64,000 nucleotides of DNA, from NCBI GenBank assembly GCA_036562185.1, contig DATCKN010000129.1:1-64000 (forward strand), in the 5' to 3' direction. Numbering within the stretch: the stretch's first letter is position 1; the number at the start of each line of letters is the position of its first letter. Positions 1-8,252 of the stretch are shown piece by piece. Source of the stretch: Thermoclostridium sp036562185. GTDB lineage: Bacteria > Bacillota > Clostridia > DSM-8532. The notes beneath the pieces are model-generated. The model was not told where the DNA came from. It saw only the letters and a list, made by a program, of their open reading frames with translations, and searched no databases. The position numbers and the translations under genes were made by a program.

Positions 1-51
1 CTTTATATGCTTTTAAAGGGATTTACAATAGTTTAGGGGAGCGATTCAGTC

Positions 52-519
52 ATGAAACTAAGGCGGGCAAATGAAAAAGATATTCCGCAGCTGATTAATA
101 TGAGGTTGGCATATTTAATTGAGGATCATGGGGAACTTCCAGAAGAACAAAACAACATAATCAATGAACAGCTTCCGGAATACTTCAGGAAGCATTTAAA
201 TCATGACTTATTGGCCTATGTATGTGAAGACAATGAAACAATAGTATCGGCAGTATTCCTGATGATTACTGAAAGACCTGCGAATCCGAATTTTATAACC
301 GGATTGACCGGTACATTGTTAAATGTTTATACATTACCCCAATATCGCAGACGGGGGATTGCCGGAGAATTGATAAAGATGGCAATGCAGGATGCAAAAA
401 GCATGAACCTCTCCTATATTGACTTAAATGCTACACAATTAGGTTATTCTTTATACCGCAAACTTGGTTTTGCTCCTGTTGAATCAAAATATGTTTACAT
501 GAAATATAAAATCAATTAG
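52..519 (+). CDS. GNAT family N-acetyltransferase
   Basis: 155 residues, the normal size of a single GNAT domain. The N-terminal strand carries the usual R-x-A-x-x-x-D start of the fold. The acetyl-CoA pyrophosphate-binding loop is seen as Q-Y-R-R-R-G-I-A near residue 98, followed by a helix and a C-terminal Y-x-K-L-G-F motif near residue 135. It should transfer an acetyl group to a small molecule or protein amine in the cytoplasm; the acceptor cannot be told from sequence. The start is preceded by an AGGGGAG-like ribosome site. No functional link to the next genes is visible. Confidence 0.85.
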   Translation: MKLRRANEKDIPQLINMRLAYLIEDHGELPEEQNNIINEQLPEYFRKHLNHDLLAYVCEDNETIVSAVFLMITERPANPNFITGLTGTLLNVYTLPQYRRRGIAGELIKMAMQDAKSMNLSYIDLNATQLGYSLYRKLGFAPVESKYVYMKYKIN

Positions 520-565
520 GATTGACTGATCCTATACAGAACAAGCACCGGATGGCCGTGCATGA

Positions 566-592
566 GCGGATAAAACCTTACGGGTTATCCGC
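566..592 (+). terminator. Hairpin downstream of GNAT gene, possible weak terminator
   Basis: GCGGATAA pairs with TTATCCGC around an 11-base loop, 47 bases after the GNAT stop. It has no strong T-run, so termination is only a guess. Confidence 0.35.
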
Positions 593-1416
593 TTCCGTTT
601 CAACTGTTGCTTCAGGAAAAGTAATATTGAAAGGTTCAACTTCAATTGAAACCAGTGGCCTGAAACCACTTATATTCAGGAAAGAACCGGTGATCTATCC
701 GCACATCCTTTAATCTGGTGTGTTTATCCGTTCCTGTGTCATGAAAAGTGGTATAATATATGTTTCCTTCATAATGTTATACCGGCGGAAAGGGTAAGAG
801 TTTGGTGCTGACCGGAAAGGAACTTTTTAACCTTTATGAACGCCCGGTCATTTTACTTAGTTAACAGGTTATTTTTTTAACCCTGTATTGTGATTCCGGG
901 TTAACCACAGGTTTGCTGATTGTACCCATGATCAGGTATATTTGCACTTGCCGGATTGTTTCAAAGCTGTGGAACAGCATAACAGCAACAGCTAATTATT
1001 GCAGAAAAAAGAAAAAAGTTATGGGGAAATGAACATGTGCAAATCGGGTAAAACTTGCCGGTAGAACATGAAAAACTCTTTTTGCTCCTGATGATTTAAT
1101 TATGTATATATGGGATTATAAATGAAAAACTTGGTAAAAGGTTTTTCATTTGGGTATACAATTACTAAAGTGAAATTTTATAGAAATACGATAATTAAGT
1201 TGAAAAAATATTTTTGCGGCAGAGGTGGAAGAAGAACGCTAAGAAAATTTTCATATATGAAGTTTGAAACAGCCCAAGTTGGCAAAAACAAGGGTATTCG
1301 AGACAACTATGCGAAAGTTCATTACCAATTGATAACCGGAGTATATTATTCTTTTTAGCCTTATACAGCATGAGCATAACAGCAGATTGCTGCAACAGAA
1401 GCGTGATAAAAGAGGT
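593..1416. other. Long intergenic region without convincing gene
   Basis: About 0.8 kb between the GNAT gene and the hybrid kinase. Only short open frames without ribosome sites or family resemblance are present. An imperfect inverted repeat (GGTATAA at 750-756, TTATACC at 777-783) is the clearest structure. The stretch from about 1000 is A+T rich and probably contains the kinase promoter. I found no riboswitch consensus, tRNA or terminator that I could defend. Confidence 0.5.
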
Positions 1417-1422
1417 ATGGTT

Positions 1423-4356
1423 ATGAATTTTCCTGTCACGAAGAAAGAACAATGCAAAAAACAGAATTCCCGGAAAGATGAACCAAAAAACAGGCATATT
1501 GCAGTAAGCTCAATAATTCTCACGGTAATAATCCTTACGACCCTGATATATCCATGCTTTTCGTCAGACGACAGCATAATCTGGACAGAGGACGAAATTT
1601 CCTTTATGGAAGAACACCCTGTCATCCGGCTTGGTGTTGATCCTGAGTTTGTGCCTTTTGAGTTCGTGGATGAAGATGGTGAATATAAAGGTATTGCGGC
1701 AGATTACCTCGCATTAATCAGTGAAAAAACCGGCTTGCAGTTTGAAGTTGTAAGAGGGGTGACCTGGCCTGAAGCATATGATATGGCACAGGCAAAGGAA
1801 ATTGATATGATGCCTGCAATTGGCAAAACAGATGAAAGAGAAAAATTCTTTCTGTTTTCCGAACCATATTATTATTACAAAAGGGTGATTGTAACCCGTG
1901 ATACCGATACCGAGATATCCGGCATAAATGATCTGGAAGGACATGTTGCAGCCGTACAGCGCAACAGTTCGCATCACAGTTACCTGTTATCTTATCCTCA
2001 TATAGACTTAAGCCTTTATGATTCTGTGGAAGCTGCTCTTACTGCTGTTGCAACCGGAACTGAGAAAGCTTATATTGGAAACCTTGCCACGGCAAATTAC
2101 CTGATACGTCTTAACGGGCTGACTAATCTCAGATTAGTGTCTTTTGAGGCTGAAAAACAGCAGTCCCTGCACTTTGCCGTACGGAAAGACTGGCCCGAAC
2201 TTGTAAGCATTATTGATAAAGCAATGGATACAATTACCGAGAGTGAAAAACTTGCCATAAACAACAAGTGGGTACAAGTTGATACGGATACAGACTTTAG
2301 GCCAGTTATCCGATTTTTGTCTATAGCAGCTTCTTTAATTGCCGTTATTTTGATTGTATCTTTCTTCTGGATTGCACGACTTAGTAAAGAAATACGTCAA
2401 AGAAAACAAATCCAGCATGATTTGGAAATTGCAAAATATGAAGCCGATAAAGCCAATGATTTTAAGTCAGGTTTCATTGCAAGAATGTCCCACGAGATCA
2501 GGACTTCGCTTAACGCCATAATCGGCATGTCATACCTGTTGAATAAGACTGAGTTATCTTTAGCACAGAGTATGTACGTTGAAAAGATTTCACATGCGGC
2601 AAACAACATGCTGAGTATTATTAATGACATCCTGGATTTTTCCAAAATCGAAGCAGGCAAAGTTGAGCTTGAGGCTGCCTCTTTCAGCATGGATCAGGTT
2701 ATTCAGAATGTTGTAAATATTGTTACATATAAAATAGACGAGCAGGGGATTGGTTTCAGGCTGACAAAGGATCCTATGATTCCCGACTGGTTTATAGGTG
2801 ATTCCAGGCGGATTGAACAGGTTTTGCTTAATGTCCTGAACAATGCCGTTAAGTTTACCAGTATTGGTGAAGTGACATTGGATGTACGTTTGCTGGCGAA
2901 AGAGAATGATAAATATCATATTGCATTTACCGTTAAGGATACCGGAATAGGCATGTCGGAAGAACAGGTGAAGAAGCTGTTTAAACCCTTTGAACAAGGT
3001 GACAGCAGCATCAACCGCAGGTTTGGCGGTTCCGGCCTTGGCTTGTCCATAGTAAAAAGCCTGCTGGATATGATGGGTGGGGAAATAGAGGTTTTCAGCA
3101 CACCACGGGAAGGCTCGACATTTATTATCAGGTTGCCGCTTGTTGCTGATAAGGCAAAAGAAACAGCATATATTAAATCCATATCGGTTAACAGGCTGAA
3201 AGATATAAGAACCCTGGTTCTGGAAAAGTCGGGTGAAAGTATCAGCCTGATTGAAAGCTATTTGGGCGGTTTCGGAATGCACTGTGAGATTACCAATTCA
3301 GAGGTGAGTGCCCTGAGTATGCTGGAAGCAGCCAATAAATGCGGCAGGCCGTTCAATCTCTTAATTATTGATTATGATACGCCGGCAGCGGGTGGGTTCA
3401 GTTTTATTGAAGCAATCCGAAAAAACGGCAAGTCTGTTCAGCTCCCTAAAATTTTAATGCTTTTGCCTATGATGCGGGAAGACTTGTTTGATGAACTGGA
3501 TGAACATGGAATAGATATGGGTATTGAAAAGCCAATTATACCTTCTGTATTGCTAAATGGTATTATTGATATTTTCAATTTAAAGGAAGTCTCCATTTCA
3601 AGGCATATATCCGAAGAAGAATCGGCTTTTGCAAAACCTGGTAAACAGTACTGTGTATTGCTGGCCGAAGATAATAAAACCAACCGGTTGATTGCTGAAA
3701 CACTTTTAAAGCAGGCAGGAATTAAACTTATCATTGCAAATGATGGTAAAGAAGCTGTAGAATTATACCAGGAACACATGGACAGCATCAATCTGATATT
3801 GATGGATTTGCACATGCCTGTCATGAATGGGTATGAAGCTGCTGAAAAAATCCGGGAACTGTCAGCAAATGTACCCATAGTAGCATTGACTGCCGATGTT
3901 GTTTCAGGCATCAGGGAAAAGTGTGAAATGTGCGGTATACGTTATTATATCAGCAAGCCGTTTAACCCTGACCGCTTTATTCAGACCATCAAAGATATTT
4001 TATCCGATGCAGAACATCAGACTGTTACAGGGCAGGAGGTTCTTGACAGGCAGTTGGGTTTGAAAAACATGGGCAATAATCCTGAATTGTATCAGCTGGT
4101 ACTGAAAGAGTATTGCCGTGAGAATCAGGAGACTTTGGACAGGCTTGAAGGGGCAATCAGCGAAAAGAGATATGATGATGCTGCACAAATAGTACATAAG
4201 GTTAAGAGCAGTTCTGGAAGTATAGGTGCAAAATTACTGTATGACACGGCTATATCTTTACAGGAAGCACTTTATAGAGAAAAAGAAAATGATATAACAC
4301 GATTGTATGCCAGGTTTTCAGAAATGCTTAGAAAATTGCTGGAGGAGTTAAAGTAA
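1423..4356 (+). CDS. Hybrid sensor histidine kinase, BvgS/EvgS type (SBP sensor, HisKA, HATPase, REC, Hpt)
   Basis: 977 residues from the chosen ATG, which has GAGG seven bases upstream; an earlier in-frame TTG lacks a ribosome site. Order of domains: membrane segment (about 26-46), extracytoplasmic solute-binding family 3 sensor (about 55-290), second membrane segment (about 300-322), dimerisation/phosphoacceptor helix with H357 in M-S-H-E-I-R, ATPase domain with N-x-x-x-N-A-V-K-F-T, D-T-G-I-G-M and G-G-S-G-L-G-L boxes, a receiver-like domain (about 595-720) that seems degenerate, a full receiver with D795 in L-M-D-L-H-M-P, and a C-terminal Hpt domain with H925. This is the multi-step phosphorelay plan of BvgS. 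The ligand is unknown. The gene directly downstream encodes a receiver-EAL protein, a likely phosphorelay target. Confidence 0.9.
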   Translation: MNFPVTKKEQCKKQNSRKDEPKNRHIAVSSIILTVIILTTLIYPCFSSDDSIIWTEDEISFMEEHPVIRLGVDPEFVPFEFVDEDGEYKGIAADYLALISEKTGLQFEVVRGVTWPEAYDMAQAKEIDMMPAIGKTDEREKFFLFSEPYYYYKRVIVTRDTDTEISGINDLEGHVAAVQRNSSHHSYLLSYPHIDLSLYDSVEAALTAVATGTEKAYIGNLATANYLIRLNGLTNLRLVSFEAEKQQSLHFAVRKDWPELVSIIDKAMDTITESEKLAINNKWVQVDTDTDFRPVIRFLSIAASLIAVILIVSFFWIARLSKEIRQRKQIQHDLEIAKYEADKANDFKSGFIARMSHEIRTSLNAIIGMSYLLNKTELSLAQSMYVEKISHAANNMLSIINDILDFSKIEAGKVELEAASFSMDQVIQNVVNIVTYKIDEQGIGFRLTKDPMIPDWFIGDSRRIEQVLLNVLNNAVKFTSIGEVTLDVRLLAKENDKYHIAFTVKDTGIGMSEEQVKKLFKPFEQGDSSINRRFGGSGLGLSIVKSLLDMMGGEIEVFSTPREGSTFIIRLPLVADKAKETAYIKSISVNRLKDIRTLVLEKSGESISLIESYLGGFGMHCEITNSEVSALSMLEAANKCGRPFNLLIIDYDTPAAGGFSFIEAIRKNGKSVQLPKILMLLPMMREDLFDELDEHGIDMGIEKPIIPSVLLNGIIDIFNLKEVSISRHISEEESAFAKPGKQYCVLLAEDNKTNRLIAETLLKQAGIKLIIANDGKEAVELYQEHMDSINLILMDLHMPVMNGYEAAEKIRELSANVPIVALTADVVSGIREKCEMCGIRYYISKPFNPDRFIQTIKDILSDAEHQTVTGQEVLDRQLGLKNMGNNPELYQLVLKEYCRENQETLDRLEGAISEKRYDDAAQIVHKVKSSSGSIGAKLLYDTAISLQEALYREKENDITRLYARFSEMLRKLLEELK

Positions 4357-4397
4357 TATTTATGGATTAATTGCGGGTTAATCAGGGGGGATTTATA

Positions 4398-6896
4398 ATG
4401 CAAGTTAAAATTTTGGTTGCAGAAGACTCTGCATCCGACAGGCTAATCATTCAAAACATGCTGAGTGACCATTGCATACTGACGGCCTGTGACGGAATGG
4501 AAGCTATGCGCGTGCTTGAAGAGCATAATGACATCAACATACTGATACTTGATCTGAACATGCCTAATATGGATGGATTTCAAGTCCTAGAAGCTATAAA
4601 AGACGACGAGCGTTTTCGAAAAATGCGTACAATCATCTTAACAAATTACGATGAACTGGAAAATGAAATCAAAGGACTGAAGCTTGGTGCTGTAGACTAT
4701 ATCCGCAAACCAATCCACATGTATTCACTCAGGGCAAGGATTGATGTTCATATTGAATTGCTGCGTGCGCAGAAGGCTCTTGAACAAAAACTGGGCGAAC
4801 ATATGCTTACATTTGACATGATTTTTAACCAGGCTCCTATTGGAATTTCAATTACTCATGTGCACAAAAACTCTGATATGCCTGTAATAAGGATAAACTC
4901 AATGTTCGAGCAAATCATCGGAAGAACAAAAGAAGAACTGATCAGCCTGGGTTGGGAAAAGATAACTCATCCTGATGACCTGGAAGAAGATATGGAAAAA
5001 TTCAAAAAACTCAAATCAGGAGAAATCAATATGTATTCAATGGACAAGCGGTATATCAAACCCGACGGGTCGATCGTCTGGGTACATATGATAGTTGCTC
5101 CGCTGACCATACCGAATGATCAGTACTTCGGCCATATCTGCCTGGTTCAGGATATTTCCGAGCGAAAAGCATTTGAAAAAGCACTGTATGAAAGCGAGCG
5201 CAGCAAATCGGTTTTTCTTTCCCACTTACCGGGACTTGCTTACAGGTGTAATTACGATCGCGACTGGACAATGCAGTTTGTTTCAGATGGCTGCCTAAGC
5301 CTTACCGGTTATCCCGCCGAAAGCCTCTTGCATAACAGGGAACTGTCCTATAATGATATCATTTCCCCGGAATACCGGGAAGAACTATGGAATAAATGGC
5401 AGCAAGTTCTTCCGAAAGGACTGCCGTTTAAACACGAGTATGAGATTATAACTGCAACTGGCGAAAAGAAATGGGTCCTGGAAATGGGCCAGGGAACCTA
5501 TAACGAGCAGGGTGAAGTTGAGGCTCTTGAAGGAATTGTTCTTGATATATCAGACAAAAAGGCGATGGAAGATGCCCTGATATACAACAATGAGCACAAC
5601 AGATTGACAGGGTTGTATAATCGCGAATATTTAATGTCGTTATTGGAGAATGATCTTAAAATAAGGAAAAATATAAAAAAAGCACTAATTGGTATTAATC
5701 TGACGGCAATTCAGTTACTGACAATCAAATATGGGTTCCAGTATACTCAGAATTTGATTAAAATGGCAGCGGAGGCTTTGAGCAGGTATTGTACCGACAA
5801 TCGCCTTTTGTTCCATGTCCGTGAGAATCGTTTTGTTTTCTATATCCTTGATTATACGGACAGGAGCGAGCTTGTTGATTTCAGCGGTCTAATTGCAAAA
5901 ACTTTGGAATCGCTGTTTGTAACAGACAGAATAAGTGGTGGAATTGGCGTTGTTGAAGCTGAAGAAGAACAGAATGAATTAGATGCCGATTTGCTGATGA
6001 GAAGGCTCCTGATTGCTTCAGAAAGATCGGTCAGCCTGTATAATAATGATTATGTTGTATGTTTTTACGATGAAGAGCTGGAAAACATGATTAATCGTGA
6101 AATACTTATTGAGAATGCTCTTAACGCCATAGCAACCAATCAGTATGGCAAAGATGAATTGTTTCTGCAGTACCAGCCTATTTTGGATTTAAAAACAGGA
6201 ACGGTCTGCGCTTTTGAAGCATTAACAAGGATCAGGACAGAAAAACTGGGACTTGTGTCCCCGCTGGAATTCATTCCAATAGCCGAGAAATCAAAGCTGA
6301 TACTTCCGATCGGTGAAAAGGTGATTGTCAACGCATTCGGTTTTTTAAACAAACTCAACAGGTACGGATATGATAATATTTCAGTTTCAATAAACATCTC
6401 TGTTATTCAGCTTTTAAATCCTGATTTCACAGGCAGATTATTTGAATTAATGAATAAAATGCATGTTAACCCGAGGAATGTCTGCCTTGAGATTACCGAA
6501 TCAATTTTTACTTCAGACTTTGGATACATTAACAGCACTATTGGCAAATTGAGGGATGTGGGGATTCAGATAGCCATAGATGATTTTGGGACGGGTTATT
6601 CCTCTTTGGCCAGGGAAAAGGAATTAAATGTTGATTGCCTGAAAATTGACAAGTATTTTATCGATAACTTGCTGAATACAGACCCGGATCAAGTAATAAC
6701 AAGCGATATCATTTCCATGTCACATAAGCTGGGGCATTATATAGTTGCCGAAGGGGTTGAGCATAGCATACAACTGCATTACTTAATGGAAAACGAGTGC
6801 GATAGAGTACAGGGATACCTTATCAGCAGGCCGCTTAATGAAGAAGATGCAATTGAGTTTTTGAAAGAGCAGGAGAAAATATGGCAGCCTGATTAG
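4398..6896 (+). CDS. Response regulator REC-PAS-PAS-degenerate GGDEF-EAL, predicted c-di-GMP phosphodiesterase
   Basis: 832 residues from the ATG behind GGGGGGA; a TTG nine codons earlier is weaker. The receiver (1-120) has acidic residues E-D near the start, phospho-acceptor D52 in L-D-L-N-M-P and lysine in R-K-P. Two PAS domains follow (about 130-260 and 270-385). The GGDEF-like domain (about 390-550) keeps the R-L-T-G-L-Y-N-R start but reads V-R-E-N-R-F where GGDEF should be, so it should not make c-di-GMP. The EAL domain keeps F-E-A-L (E607), N-I-S, I-T-E-S, D-D-F-G-T-G-Y-S-S-L, K-I-D-K and E-G-V-E, so phosphodiesterase activity is expected. It lies 41 bases after the hybrid kinase and is probably co-transcribed. 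Confidence 0.9.
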   Translation: MQVKILVAEDSASDRLIIQNMLSDHCILTACDGMEAMRVLEEHNDINILILDLNMPNMDGFQVLEAIKDDERFRKMRTIILTNYDELENEIKGLKLGAVDYIRKPIHMYSLRARIDVHIELLRAQKALEQKLGEHMLTFDMIFNQAPIGISITHVHKNSDMPVIRINSMFEQIIGRTKEELISLGWEKITHPDDLEEDMEKFKKLKSGEINMYSMDKRYIKPDGSIVWVHMIVAPLTIPNDQYFGHICLVQDISERKAFEKALYESERSKSVFLSHLPGLAYRCNYDRDWTMQFVSDGCLSLTGYPAESLLHNRELSYNDIISPEYREELWNKWQQVLPKGLPFKHEYEIITATGEKKWVLEMGQGTYNEQGEVEALEGIVLDISDKKAMEDALIYNNEHNRLTGLYNREYLMSLLENDLKIRKNIKKALIGINLTAIQLLTIKYGFQYTQNLIKMAAEALSRYCTDNRLLFHVRENRFVFYILDYTDRSELVDFSGLIAKTLESLFVTDRISGGIGVVEAEEEQNELDADLLMRRLLIASERSVSLYNNDYVVCFYDEELENMINREILIENALNAIATNQYGKDELFLQYQPILDLKTGTVCAFEALTRIRTEKLGLVSPLEFIPIAEKSKLILPIGEKVIVNAFGFLNKLNRYGYDNISVSINISVIQLLNPDFTGRLFELMNKMHVNPRNVCLEITESIFTSDFGYINSTIGKLRDVGIQIAIDDFGTGYSSLAREKELNVDCLKIDKYFIDNLLNTDPDQVITSDIISMSHKLGHYIVAEGVEHSIQLHYLMENECDRVQGYLISRPLNEEDAIEFLKEQEKIWQPD

Positions 6897-7090
6897 TGCT
6901 ATTTACAATACGTCAGATGAAGGAAATGCCCGGTTATGCTGTTTATGTTCCGGTAAAGCATATTCACGCATTAAACCATATCCAACTTTATGAATGAAAT
7001 GTGCCTGGCAGTTTTTGTATGGCGGGAATTGAGTTTTATCAAGAACTGTTCTATAATTATGTATCAAACACAGAAAGAGGGCTTTTGAAT

Positions 7091-8023
7091 ATGAAGTTTC
7101 TTCATATGAAATATGCGCTGGCGGTTGCTGAAGCAAAGTCCATCAACAAAGCTGCTGAAGAGCTGCTTATTGGCGCACCGGCATTAAGCCGCGCAATTAA
7201 AGAACTGGAAAAAAGTCTTGGTGTGACACTGTTTGAACGAAGTGCCAAAGGGATGTTTTTAACACCCGAAGGGGAACTCTTTATAAGTTATGCAAAGAAA
7301 GTTCTGAAACAGATTGACGATATTGAAACCATATTTCAAGAGGGCATACCGACAAAAAAGCAGTTTTCTATCTCGGTTCCGCGTGCCAGCTATATTGCCG
7401 CTGCTTTTGCCGAGTTTTCAAAAAGGATAGATCCAAAGTCGGAGACCGAGATTTTTTACAAAGAAACCAATACCTACCGAGTAATTAACAACATATTGAA
7501 AGAAGATTACAAATTGGGCATTCTCCGGTACAACGAACATTATGATGGTTATTATAAAGCCATGTTGAACGAAAAGGAACTTTCAAGCGAGCTAATTATC
7601 GAATTCAGCTATGTTTTGCTCATGAGCAGGGATTGCCCGCTATGTAAATTGGACAGGATAACTTTTGATGATTTGAAATGGTATATTGAGATAGCACATG
7701 GTGACCCGTATGTGCCCTCTCTTCCTTTGTCAGTAGTTAAAAGGGACGAACTGCCAGATCACGAAGGCTGCAGAATCTTTGTGTTTGAGCGTTGCAGCCA
7801 GTTTGAACTGTTATCGAAAAACCCCAGCACTTATATGTGGGTCTCCCCGACACCACAGGATTTGCTTGAACGGTACGGGCTTGTGGAACGTATATGTGTG
7901 GACAATAAACGAAAATATAAGGATGTGCTGATACAACGAAAAGATTATAAGCTTTCTGACTTGGACAAGATGTTTATTGAAGAATTGGTAAAAGCAAAGC
8001 GAAAAGTTTTTAAGCAGAACTGA
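7091..8023 (+). CDS. LysR-family transcriptional regulator
   Basis: 310 residues. The N-terminal winged helix-turn-helix is typical of LysR proteins (K-S-I-N-K-A-A-E, then A-L-S-R-A-I-K-E-L-E and L-F-E-R near residues 17-50), and a weaker effector-binding domain follows. The ATG at 7091 begins the conserved family start and has AGAGG upstream; longer in-frame starts would add about 30 unrelated residues. It is co-oriented with adhE and ends 230 bases before it, with a terminator in between. By neighbourhood it may act on adhE, but no target site was identified. The effector is unknown. Confidence 0.9.
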   Translation: MKFLHMKYALAVAEAKSINKAAEELLIGAPALSRAIKELEKSLGVTLFERSAKGMFLTPEGELFISYAKKVLKQIDDIETIFQEGIPTKKQFSISVPRASYIAAAFAEFSKRIDPKSETEIFYKETNTYRVINNILKEDYKLGILRYNEHYDGYYKAMLNEKELSSELIIEFSYVLLMSRDCPLCKLDRITFDDLKWYIEIAHGDPYVPSLPLSVVKRDELPDHEGCRIFVFERCSQFELLSKNPSTYMWVSPTPQDLLERYGLVERICVDNKRKYKDVLIQRKDYKLSDLDKMFIEELVKAKRKVFKQN

Positions 8024-8027
8024 AATC

Positions 8028-8053
8028 AGACCGTAAGACAGCGGTCTTTTTTT
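8028..8053 (+). terminator. Rho-independent terminator after the LysR gene
   Basis: AGACCG and CGGTCT pair around an eight-base loop and are followed by an uninterrupted run of T. It separates the regulator from adhE. Confidence 0.85.
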
Positions 8054-8180
8054 ATGCATTATAAATTTAAATCTTTTTTCTTGTATTAGTTAAGCTTTCC
8101 GGTCATGGAGCGAACTCAAAAATATGAAAAAAAATGCAATATTGAATTGAAAAATAGGCAATACCCACATAAAAATAAGT

Positions 8181-8198
8181 TTGTTAAAATTATAACAT
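8181..8198. promoter_or_regulatory. Rex-type operator 1 of adhE
   Basis: TTGTTAAAATTATAACAT is an 18-base near-palindrome matching the clostridial Rex consensus TTGTTAA-N4-TTAACAA with two mismatches. Rex is the NADH/NAD-sensing repressor of fermentative genes in Firmicutes (family knowledge). No rex gene is in this window. Confidence 0.7.
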
Positions 8199-8205
8199 AA
8201 TAAGT

Positions 8206-8223
8206 TTGTTAAATTTATAACAT
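8206..8223. promoter_or_regulatory. Rex-type operator 2 of adhE
   Basis: TTGTTAAATTTATAACAT is nearly identical to the site 25 bases upstream, including the flanking ATAAGT. The pair ends 30 bases before the adhE start codon, a good place for repression. Confidence 0.7.
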
Positions 8224-8252
8224 TCTAATAAAACATTTATGGAGGTAACAAT

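Noticed and set aside
522..713. Open frame of 63 codons after the GNAT gene
   Set aside because: Starts at TTG without a ribosome site, spans the hairpin at 566-592, and shows no family resemblance.
1122..1358. Open frame of 78 codons in the first long intergenic gap
   Set aside because: No ribosome site, A+T-rich composition typical of non-coding DNA, no recognisable motif.
1195..1385. Possible c-di-GMP riboswitch before the c-di-GMP-linked kinase and EAL genes
   Set aside because: The conserved GGGCAAACC and GGGACGCAAAGCC-like blocks of GEMM RNAs are absent.
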